A stretch of DNA of 7,180 nt from an uncultured Clostridia bacterium (lineage in GTDB: Bacteria > Bacillota > Clostridia > Christensenellales > Aristaeellaceae): positions 1 to 7,180 of the forward strand of contig CALNAU010000077.1 in NCBI GenBank assembly GCA_937874275.1, given 5' to 3'. The position numbers were made by a program, and so were the translations under genes. This document shows positions 1 to 4,254 of the stretch, piece by piece; position 1 is the stretch's first letter, and the number at the start of each line of letters is the position of its first letter. The notes beneath the pieces were generated by a model. The model saw only the letters and a program-made list of their open reading frames with translations, ran no database searches and was not told where the DNA came from.

Positions 1-47
1 CACTTGATGGCGGGGGAGGGGCAGAGGGCGCGACAACAGGGGCGTGA

Positions 48-75
48 GGGCGCAATGGGGGGGCCCCATGCGCCC
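48..75. repeat. GC-rich inverted repeat, hairpin after a possible gene end
   Basis: Bases 48-60 pair with 64-75 in 12 base pairs, with one bulged A at 55 and a GGG loop. The hairpin begins directly after an in-frame TGA (45-47) and could protect or end a transcript from the left. No T run follows on the + strand (GGTGCC), so it is not a classical intrinsic terminator. Confidence 0.5.
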
Positions 76-186
76 GGTGCCTCGGGGCGCGTTGTACCGG
101 GACGCATCCGCTGGGCATGGGCATCAGCAGGCGCGAGGGCGGCAGCGCCCGCGCCGTTCGCCGCGCGGAGTGCGCCGCGCCGCGCC

Positions 187-224
187 GGGGGCTCCGTGGG
201 GGGAGGCGGTGGGGGTCAGGGGGG
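187..224 (+). other. Putative G-quadruplex motif
   Basis: Four long G runs lie close together: G5 at 187-191, G6 at 198-203, G5 at 211-215 and G6 at 219-224. The loops are 6, 7 and 3 bases. This satisfies the usual G3+N1-7 rule with room for four or five tetrads. It lies about 60 bases upstream of the promoter of the 83-residue gene, on the non-template strand for that gene. Folding is inferred from the pattern only. Confidence 0.6.
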
Positions 225-286
225 CAGAGACATAGCAGACCACCAGCTGATGCCGGGAGCGCGCCGGGCACGGCGTGGCGGGAATA

Positions 287-295
287 TGTTACAAT
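287..295 (+). promoter_or_regulatory. Extended -10 promoter (TGtTACAAT)
   Basis: The sequence TGTTACAAT fits an extended -10 element (TGnTAtAAT) with one mismatch. No good -35 is present in the GC-rich DNA upstream, as is common for extended -10 promoters. Transcription would start near 302, about 22 bases before the ATG at 324. The 12-mer ATATGTTACAAT (284-295) recurs exactly, on the minus strand, upstream of the gene at 742-1167. Confidence 0.55.
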
Positions 296-323
296 CCTAT
301 TAACACATTACAGGAGGGAAAAA

Positions 324-575
324 ATGGCAAGACCAGTCAACGTAAAGACCCTGCGGCGCGGGGCGATGCGCCAACTAAGTGAGCGCCTCAAAGAGGGCAA
401 AATGAGTACGGCTGACCTGATACGATTAGCGGCCATACGCGACGAGGACGATAACATAATGCCGTGGGGCAATGGGCCGGACTGGGTGTTGAGCGTGGCC
501 GGGGATGATGGCGATGACAGCGAGGAGGATGAGCTTCAGGCCGTGGCCGTGGCGGAGGCACAGCCAGAGGGGTAG
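324..575 (+). CDS. Small protein of unknown function, basic N-terminus and acidic C-terminus (83 aa)
   Basis: I do not recognise this protein. The ATG at 324 is chosen because AGGAGGG (312-318) lies five bases upstream and an extended -10 promoter precedes it. Longer starts in the same frame would run through the promoter. Residues 1-42 are predicted to be helical and basic (MARPVNVKTLRRGAMRQL and a second helix around STADLIRLAAI), possibly a nucleic-acid-binding or helix-turn-helix-like part. Residues 60-70 are a run of Asp, Glu, Gly and Ser (DDGDDSEEDE), and the tail is rich in Ala, Glu and Val. There is no signal peptide or membrane segment. It belongs to the mobile element. A DNA-binding accessory protein or a small phage protein is possible, but the function is open. 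That it is a real gene is fairly sure. Confidence 0.7.
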   Translation: MARPVNVKTLRRGAMRQLSERLKEGKMSTADLIRLAAIRDEDDNIMPWGNGPDWVLSVAGDDGDDSEEDELQAVAVAEAQPEG

Positions 576-631
576 GCAGCAGCGACAAAGAGAACAGATG
601 TTTGCTGACGGATACTGACACGATATCAACG

Positions 632-673
632 ATAAAAAAATGCCCGCCCGGCGTGGACAAGCGCGGGGCGGGC
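632..673 (-). terminator. Intrinsic terminator of the HTH-protein gene
   Basis: Read on the minus strand, an 8-bp GC stem (666-673 with 642-649) with a 16-base loop is followed by ATTTTTTTATC (631-641). It lies 69 bases past the TGA of the gene at 742-1167. On the + strand the hairpin is followed by G-rich sequence, so it should work in one direction only. Confidence 0.8.
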
Positions 674-741
674 GGGGGCGGAAAGTGAGGTTGTCACTGA
701 TTGCGCGTGTGAGAGTACGCGGCCCCCATGGGTAGATTATA

Positions 742-1167
742 TCACGACCAAGGAGGGCGGTCACTGTCAACAACAGCGGGGCCGGGTAGCAGTTGGTCCT
801 CGATTGCCGTTTCACCGGGGAGTAGCATGTCGGAGGTGGCGCTGATGTCGCGCGACAGCAAGGATTCCAGCGCGTTGAGGCCCTCGGCCAGCAGGCGGTA
901 GATATGCCGCTGTGTGTAGTGCATGGCGGTGCTGATGTCTTGTATGGGCTTGCGCCCGATGTAGTACCACCAGAGCGCGGCCAATACCTCGGGGGGCTGA
1001 TGCAAGCGTTGGAGCATGAGGCGCACGGAGGCGAGGGGCCGGGGCAACTGCATGTTGGGCGGGGGAGGCGGGCCGTACACGGCCACACGGCGGGAGCGGG
1101 ACAGGCCATAGGATGACATATAGGCCACGGCGAGGGGGTAGCGGTCGGCAAATGTGGGTGAGGGCAT
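742..1167 (-). CDS. Phage-type sigma-region-4-like helix-turn-helix protein (141 aa)
   Basis: Likely a DNA-binding regulator of the element. Residues about 60-103 have the look of a sigma-70 region 4 / phage late-regulator helix-turn-helix: a Trp/Tyr-rich helix (LAALWWYYIGRKP), then an Ile-Ser-Ala turn, then a recognition helix (TQRHIYRLLAEGLNAL). This pattern is common in small phage activators of the RinA/ArpU or DUF1492 kind; the exact family is inferred. The N-terminal 55 residues contain a five-proline run (34-38), and the C-terminal 35 residues look disordered. The ATG at 1167 is preceded by AAAGG at five to ten bases. A perfect 16-bp palindrome lies just upstream, so autoregulation is plausible. 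It is monocistronic, with its own terminator. Confidence 0.7.
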   Translation of the reverse strand: MPSPTFADRYPLAVAYMSSYGLSRSRRVAVYGPPPPPNMQLPRPLASVRLMLQRLHQPPEVLAALWWYYIGRKPIQDISTAMHYTQRHIYRLLAEGLNALESLLSRDISATSDMLLPGETAIEDQLLPGPAVVDSDRPPWS

Positions 1168-1181
1168 GGCACGGCCTTTCT

Positions 1182-1197
1182 GGTATCATATGATACC
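1182..1197. promoter_or_regulatory. Perfect 16-bp palindromic operator candidate
   Basis: GGTATCATATGATACC is a perfect palindrome. It lies between the predicted transcription start (about 1207, minus strand) and the ribosome binding site of the gene at 742-1167. A protein bound here would block that transcript. The likely binder is a dimeric helix-turn-helix protein of the element, possibly the product itself. I find no second copy in the window. Confidence 0.6.
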
Positions 1198-1213
1198 CTG
1201 TGAATGTAATAGA

Positions 1214-1225
1214 ATTGTAACATAT
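1214..1225 (-). promoter_or_regulatory. Extended -10 promoter of the HTH-protein gene
   Basis: On the minus strand this reads ATATGTTACAAT, with TGtTACAAT as an extended -10 element. It is identical over 12 bases to the promoter of the 83-residue gene. A second, similar element, TATATAGTACAAT, lies 29 bases further upstream (1243-1255) but lacks the TG. No good -35 is visible. Confidence 0.5.
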
Positions 1226-1249
1226 AATCAGCACGGCATTGGATTGTAC

Positions 1250-1276
1250 TATATACGCGCGTGCGCGCGCGCGCGC
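1250..1276. repeat. Alternating purine-pyrimidine tract, possible Z-DNA former
   Basis: Pyrimidine and purine alternate without a break for 27 bases, first as TATATA and then as an uninterrupted CG/TG series. Such CG-rich alternation is the classical Z-DNA-prone pattern. It adjoins the upstream TACAAT element of the minus-strand promoter region. Confidence 0.6.
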
Positions 1277-1325
1277 CCACGAAGTAGGAGGACTAGGAGA
1301 ACCAGAACCAGCAGGAGGGGTACTA

Positions 1326-1359
1326 CTACTGCTGCCGGGCGGGGCCCGGCAAGCAGCAG
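1326..1359. repeat. Long inverted repeat, strong hairpin
   Basis: Bases 1326-1340 pair with 1344-1359 around a three-base loop, with one bulged base at 1352 and one mismatch (A1328/C1357), which becomes a G-U pair if the minus strand is transcribed. The core GCCGGGC/GCCCGGC is perfect. No T run follows in either direction, so it is not an intrinsic terminator. It could be part of a small RNA or an origin structure. Confidence 0.55.
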
Positions 1360-1412
1360 GAAAAGGCCGCGCGGGCGGGAGGGCATATTGGTGACGCTAA
1401 CAAAATGGTGTG

Positions 1413-1436
1413 AAAAGGCCCCGCGCGGGCGGGGCC
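1413..1436 (-). terminator. Terminator of the DnaD-like gene
   Basis: On the minus strand, a perfect 8-bp stem GGCCCCGC/GCGGGGCC with a four-base loop is followed by TTTTCA. It starts seven bases after the TGA of the gene at 1444-1755. The T run is short but the stem is very stable. A degenerate copy of the same sequence lies at 1359-1380. Confidence 0.65.
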
Positions 1437-1443
1437 GTGGTGG

Positions 1444-1755
1444 TCATAAGGCTGTGCGCGGTGGGCGGCGGTTAATCCATTGCATGGGCTGATAGCAGCC
1501 CTCGGTCGCGCAGCGGCGCATGATGGCCTCTAAATAACGCCATGATGGGTCAGGCGCTTCGAATGTGGCCTGCATGGCGGCAAGAATAACCTCGGGGTCA
1601 AAGCCCTCTTGGAGCCAAGACAGCACCCGCTGGGAGTAGTAGGGGCGGGGCTTGCCGCCCATGGCGTCATACCATGACTGCACAAGGATGCGGGCAGTAG
1701 ATTGCAAGTCGGCGAGGGATGGGCCCTTGTCAAGGATTGGTAATGCGTGTAGCAT
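1444..1755 (-). CDS. DnaD-like replication protein, C-terminal domain only (103 aa)
   Basis: Most of the protein resembles the DnaD/DnaB_2 C-terminal domain of Gram-positive replication initiators and phage replisome organizers. The pattern is an aromatic helix ending in a Gly turn (ILVQSWYDAMGG, 23-34), a second helix with the FDPEVILAAM motif (52-61), and the hallmark PSWRYLEAIMRR (70-81) followed by a Gly. In that family this domain binds DNA or helps load the helicase. The usual N-terminal winged-helix domain of DnaD-type proteins is missing, so this is a miniature form. The ATG at 1755 has GAGG (1763-1766) seven bases upstream. The gene is divergent from the integrase with only 38 bases between start codons. 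The DnaD-like call is inference from pattern; the gene itself is well supported. Confidence 0.7.
   Translation of the reverse strand: MLHALPILDKGPSLADLQSTARILVQSWYDAMGGKPRPYYSQRVLSWLQEGFDPEVILAAMQATFEAPDPSWRYLEAIMRRCATEGCYQPMQWINRRPPRTAL
1727..1755 (+). promoter_or_regulatory. Possible integrase promoter inside the DnaD-like gene start
   Basis: TTGTCA (1727-1732, five of six matches) is spaced 17 bases from TAGCAT (1750-1755, four of six). It would start transcription near 1762, about 32 bases before the integrase GTG. The -10 overlaps the start codon of the divergent gene, so the two promoters would interfere. Confidence 0.35.
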
Positions 1756-1793
1756 GTTCGTACCTCGTTTCGTAATTTGTTGGGGGTGAGAAC

Positions 1794-2651
1794 GTGAAAT
1801 TGCGTGACTATATGGAGATGTGGCTTACTACGTATGTTGACCCGGTTCGGGCGGCGAGTACAGCCAAGGGGTACCGACAGGCCCTGCGCCACCTTGGGGA
1901 CGATGTGCAGGACACGGAACTTGGACAGGTGATGCCGCTGGCCCTCCAGCGGGACATCAACATACTGGCGGCGCGGCACAGCAGGCAGGCGCAAGTGCTA
2001 TATGCTGTGCTGCACGCGGCGCTGGGCCGGGCGGGGCGGCTGGGCATGGTGGCCCCCGGCCTGATGGCCGCAGTAGACAAGCCCGCCCACCGCAAGCGGC
2101 GTATGCGCTGGCTAACGGCGCGCCAACTGGCGCAATACATGACGGCTGCTGCCGATGATGCGTACTATGTGCGGCTGGCGCTGATGGCAATATGCGGACT
2201 GCGGCGAGGGGAGGCGCTTGCCGTGGTGCCGGGGGATGTGGACACGGCGCGGGCCGTGCTGATGGTGAGGCGGCAAGTGGTGGCTGGCCAGATAAAGGCG
2301 CTAAAGACAGAGAGCAGCTGCCGGGATGTGCCGCTCGGTGATGGGATGATGCGGCTGCTAATGAGCCGGGCCGATTATGGATATTGCAGCGCGACAACGC
2401 TATACAAGCACCACCAGCGAGTGCTAACGAAGGCCCGACTGCCGGGGGTGACGATCCACGAACTACGGCACACGTGTGCGACAACGCTACTAAGCGCTGG
2501 AGCCGGGATGGCAACGATACAACACTACCTTGGACACGCGCGATATGGCACGACTGCCGACATTTACGCGCATACCAGCAGGGACGCTTTGACCCGCGCG
2601 GCGCGGATGATTGATGGGCTGATGGAGCAACAGTTGGGGATGGCAATTTAG
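1794..2651 (+). CDS. int: Tyrosine recombinase / integrase of the element (285 aa)
   Basis: Site-specific recombinase that would cut and rejoin the element and chromosome att sites through a 3'-phosphotyrosine link. All catalytic residues are visible: Arg137 in GLRRGE, Lys171 in ALKTESS, His222 and Arg225 in HELRHT, His248 in YLGHAR, and the nucleophile Tyr258 in DIYAH. Residues about 1-95 form the SAM-like core-binding domain. There is no clear extra N-terminal arm-binding domain, and 285 residues is short against the common 370-400 of lambda/Tn916-type enzymes. The GTG at 1794 is preceded by GGGGGTGA (1782-1789). The gene ends 33 bases before the tRNA-Ser fragment, so it probably acts on that site. 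It appears intact and possibly active. Confidence 0.95.
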   Translation: MKLRDYMEMWLTTYVDPVRAASTAKGYRQALRHLGDDVQDTELGQVMPLALQRDINILAARHSRQAQVLYAVLHAALGRAGRLGMVAPGLMAAVDKPAHRKRRMRWLTARQLAQYMTAAADDAYYVRLALMAICGLRRGEALAVVPGDVDTARAVLMVRRQVVAGQIKALKTESSCRDVPLGDGMMRLLMSRADYGYCSATTLYKHHQRVLTKARLPGVTIHELRHTCATTLLSAGAGMATIQHYLGHARYGTTADIYAHTSRDALTRAARMIDGLMEQQLGMAI

Positions 2652-2663
2652 GGCTCCTTTCCG

Positions 2664-2681
2664 GCCCGGATTCAACCGGGC
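2664..2681. repeat. Short inverted repeat between integrase and att site
   Basis: GCCCGG (2664-2669) and CCGGGC (2676-2681) form a six-base-pair stem around ATTCAA. No T run follows. It may be an integrase or excisionase contact site, or the end structure of the integrase mRNA. It is not a tRNA T arm, because the TTCRAAT loop and the stem positions do not fit. Confidence 0.4.
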
Positions 2682-2684
2682 GCG

Positions 2685-2748
2685 CACGATTGGAAATCGT
2701 GTTAGCGTTAATAGCGCTACTAGGGTTCAAATCCCTAACTCTCCGCCA
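2685..2748 (+). pseudogene. tRNA-Ser(GGA) 3' fragment, attachment site (att)
   Basis: The anticodon stem CACGA/TCGTG (2685-2689, 2697-2701) encloses the loop TTGGAAA with anticodon GGA (2692-2694). A long variable arm TAGCG/CGCTA (2703-2719 region) follows, as in class II tRNAs such as Ser. Next come the T arm TAGGG-TTCAAAT-CCCTA (2721-2737), the acceptor 3' strand ACTCTCC (2738-2744), discriminator G and CCA (2746-2748). Upstream there is no D arm and no matching GGAGAGT, so the gene is cut. This is the chromosomal 3' end left after integration. The element should carry a matching copy that restores the full tRNA at its other end, outside the window. The exact crossover point is not known. 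Confidence 0.88.
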
Positions 2749-2750
2749 CC

Positions 2751-2785
2751 AAAATCCCTTGAGAAATCAAGGGATTTTGCTTTTT
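2751..2785 (+). terminator. Terminator of the original tRNA-Ser gene
   Basis: A perfect 12-bp stem (2751-2762 with 2767-2778) with a GAAA loop is followed by GCTTTTT. It starts two bases after the tRNA CCA, so it is the native terminator of the split tRNA-Ser gene. The A run on the other side could let it work in both directions. It also shields the operon to the right from transcription out of the element. Confidence 0.88.
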
Positions 2786-2898
2786 CATGAAAAAACAATG
2801 TTCATCCTATACGCCACATTGTAAAAGCCAATTTCGCCCATTCTACGATGCGATCAACAAACGATAGACAACGAGGATGTAAAATTTGGATTTGGATA

Positions 2899-2927
2899 TT
2901 GACAATGTATAAACTGGCAAATATAAT
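2899..2927 (+). promoter_or_regulatory. Perfect consensus sigma-A promoter of the AraC-mrnC-thyX-rlmB-sigH operon
   Basis: TTGACA (2899-2904) and TATAAT (2922-2927) are separated by exactly 17 bases, with AT-rich DNA upstream (2881-2898) that could act as an UP element. Transcription would start near 2934, leaving a leader of about 23 bases before the TTG start. This is the only strong promoter seen for the five-gene cluster. Confidence 0.88.
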
Positions 2928-2956
2928 GTCTTCAGACCAGAAGGAGGTAGCAGGAT

Positions 2957-3832
2957 TTGAAGTCTGCATTGTTTTTTGAGGATATAACCCCGCAGGTAAA
3001 TCAACCGTTCAGCGTGGAGGGTGTCCATCAGCCGGATGAATTGGCATCCGCATGCGGTGTGTGGATATCGGCAGCCGGTGCATCCATGCTCTCGGGCGGT
3101 ACGCATCAACTGCGCGACGTGGACTGCTGGATGTGGATTGCCGCGCAAAGCGGCACCTTTACGCTGTCCAACGAGGAAGCCAACGTACAGCTCAAGCCCA
3201 AGGAGAGCTGCATGATACCGCCGGGCACCAAGGGCTTGCAGTTGGTGGCCAACCAGGAGATCAGGCTGTTGTGGCTGATGGTATCGGGCCCCTTATCCAC
3301 CATGTTTTTGCAGAAAATGGGCGCGTTGCCGCGACGGATGATGAAGCAGGGCACGCTGCCCTCACAGTTAAAGTTGGCCAAGCATATTGTGCAGGCAGCC
3401 GTGCGGGTTGCGGCAGCACAGGATGCTTCCTCAGCCCAGTTGCAGCAATTGTTGTGGGCAATGCTGGCATCCCACAGCGGACAACCTGTTGCCATGGACG
3501 CGGTGTTGTCCCATGAAATCGCCAAGGTGATTGACGCCATGCGAAAAAACCAATACAAGGATAGCTTCTCCTTGAGCGATATGGCCAGCCTCAGCCGTAT
3601 GCCGGTGGAGACCTTCCGCAAGCGCTTCGTCAGCGAGGTGGGGATGCCGCCGCAGAGCTATCAGCTCTTTTGCAAGATGGAGCGTGCCAAAACACTGCTG
3701 AAGGAAGGCTGTACTGTTCGGCAAGCCGGTGTCGAGGTGGGAATGAATGATCCCTATCACTTCTCCAAGACATTCAAAAACATCGTCGGTATGAGCCCGT
3801 CGTCCTACAGCAAGACGGCACAGCAGCCCTGA
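2957..3832 (+). CDS. AraC/XylS-family transcriptional regulator (291 aa)
   Basis: Residues about 190-287 form the two-helix-turn-helix AraC DNA-binding domain. The first is FSLSDMASLSRMPVETFRKRF (about 204-224), then a linker helix with ERAKTLL. The second is TVRQAGVEVGMNDPYHFSKT (253-272), ending in the family signature VGMSPSSY. The N-terminal part, especially 55-112, resembles the cupin-like AraC ligand-binding domain (WMWIAAQSGTF, a Lys-Pro-Lys-Glu turn, MIPPGTKG). The ligand is unknown. The start is TTG at 2957, chosen because AAGGAGGT (2941-2948) lies eight bases upstream; the first in-frame ATG would remove about 43 residues. It is first in the operon, its TGA overlapping the mrnC ATG by one base, so translation is probably coupled. 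Such a regulator is unusual ahead of mrnC, where cysS is commonly found. Confidence 0.92.
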   Translation: MKSALFFEDITPQVNQPFSVEGVHQPDELASACGVWISAAGASMLSGGTHQLRDVDCWMWIAAQSGTFTLSNEEANVQLKPKESCMIPPGTKGLQLVANQEIRLLWLMVSGPLSTMFLQKMGALPRRMMKQGTLPSQLKLAKHIVQAAVRVAAAQDASSAQLQQLLWAMLASHSGQPVAMDAVLSHEIAKVIDAMRKNQYKDSFSLSDMASLSRMPVETFRKRFVSEVGMPPQSYQLFCKMERAKTLLKEGCTVRQAGVEVGMNDPYHFSKTFKNIVGMSPSSYSKTAQQP

Positions 3833-4254
3833 TGCCCATCTTTGGCGAATGTTCCCATCAGGACTTGGCGGCCTATACGCCGCTGCAATTGGCCTATATA
3901 GGGGACTCGGTCTACCACCTGTTGGTTCGCGGTACGGTGTTGCGCGGCAAGAGAAAATTGCACGCCATGCACCTGGCTGCGACCAGCAAGGTGAACGCCG
4001 TTTCCCAGGCAAAAACGCTGCGCGCGCTTCTTCCTCACCTGACTGAGGAAGAAGCGGACTATGTACGCCGTGGGCGCAATGCGCAGGCCCATCACGGTGT
4101 CCCCAAGGCGGCGTCTTCAGCAGATTATTCTGCCGCGACGGCTTTAGAGACATTAATCGGGTATCTTTATGTCAGCGGGCAGGAAGCACGCCTGGGGGAA
4201 CTATACCAATTGACCCTCGCGTTGCTGCCGCAGGAGGAGCAGTGTGCAGTCTAA
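3832..4254 (+). CDS. mrnC: Mini-ribonuclease III, 23S rRNA maturation (140 aa)
   Basis: Mini-III is a dimeric RNase III-type nuclease that lacks a double-stranded-RNA-binding domain. In Bacillus it trims the ends of the 23S rRNA precursor in the cytoplasm. The catalytic helix AYIGDSVYHLLVR (21-33) holds the expected Asp25. The second acidic residue is Glu106 in ATALETLIGYLY (102-113). The family motif RRGRNA is at 79-84. Length is as usual for the family. The ATG overlaps the stop of the AraC gene (TGATG), so its translation likely depends on re-initiation. Its own end overlaps thyX by 11 bases. Confidence 0.95.
   Translation: MPIFGECSHQDLAAYTPLQLAYIGDSVYHLLVRGTVLRGKRKLHAMHLAATSKVNAVSQAKTLRALLPHLTEEEADYVRRGRNAQAHHGVPKAASSADYSAATALETLIGYLYVSGQEARLGELYQLTLALLPQEEQCAV

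Larger units (their letters stand above)
1..323. other. GC-rich stretch without a supported gene
   Basis: No convincing gene is seen on either strand. One reading frame is open from the left edge to a TAA at 301-303. Another is open from 8 to 235. Both translate into Arg/Gly/Ala-rich sequence without recognisable motifs, as expected by chance in DNA this GC-rich. A possible tail of an upstream gene reads in the third frame from position 3 to a TGA at 45-47, and a strong hairpin follows directly. The rest holds a G-quadruplex motif (187-224) and the promoter of the next gene. Confidence 0.5.
1168..1443. other. Structured intergenic region between two minus-strand genes
   Basis: This 276-base gap holds the operator-like palindrome (1182-1197), an AT-rich promoter region (1200-1255), a 27-bp alternating purine-pyrimidine tract (1250-1276), a purine-rich stretch with repeated AGGAGG/CCAGA words (1284-1318), a long hairpin (1326-1359) and a terminator (1413-1436). 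An open frame runs through it on the + strand, but its product is Arg-rich and without motifs. The region could hold a replication origin or a small RNA; nothing seen proves either. Confidence 0.5.
1..2748. mobile_element. Right end of an integrated element (prophage, satellite or IME) in a tRNA-Ser gene
   Basis: The segment holds a complete tyrosine integrase next to a truncated tRNA-Ser 3' end, a DnaD-like replication protein, a phage-type helix-turn-helix protein and a small unknown protein. Its composition is more GC-rich than the host genes to the right, with long G runs on the + strand. Integrase beside a partial tRNA is the usual right-hand junction of elements that integrate into tRNA genes. 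No capsid, tail, relaxase or conjugation gene is visible, so whether it is a full prophage, a satellite or a mobilizable element cannot be decided here. The left end lies outside the window; the right limit is taken as the end of the tRNA fragment. Confidence 0.8.

Noticed and set aside
1..303. Open frame from the left edge to TAA at 301-303, and the overlapping Arg-rich frame at 8-235
   Set aside because: Both products are low-complexity Arg/Gly/Ala sequence without motifs, no start has a good ribosome binding site, and such DNA has few stops by chance. The first also runs through the promoter at 287-295.
426..1280. 284-codon minus-strand open frame and a 140-codon one at 812-1234
   Set aside because: They are Pro/Cys/Arg-rich shadows of the helix-turn-helix protein gene (742-1167) and cross the terminator at 632-673 and the promoter region at 1214-1225.
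1284..1318. Repeated AGGAGG/CCAGA words as a CRISPR or iteron array
   Set aside because: The words are short and irregular, with no constant spacing or spacer-like sequence.
1154..1492. 112-codon plus-strand open frame in the intergenic region
   Set aside because: Its product is Arg/Gly-rich without motifs, and it crosses the palindrome, the alternating tract, the hairpin and a terminator.
1957..2730. 257-codon minus-strand open frame opposite the integrase
   Set aside because: It is antisense to a gene with all catalytic residues, and its product is Pro/Ala/Ser-rich without recognisable domains.
2655..2750. Intact tRNA-Ser gene
   Set aside because: The 5' acceptor strand (GGAGAGT expected) and the D arm are absent upstream of the anticodon stem; only the 3' half is present.
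2781..2794. Palindrome TTTTTCATGAAAAA as an operator
   Set aside because: It consists mostly of the T run of the tRNA-Ser terminator and adjacent A residues, and it lies over 100 bases from the next promoter; chance is the simpler reading.
3431..4153. 240-codon minus-strand open frame opposite the AraC and mrnC genes
   Set aside because: It is a shadow of two clearly identified genes, with no ribosome binding site or motif of its own.
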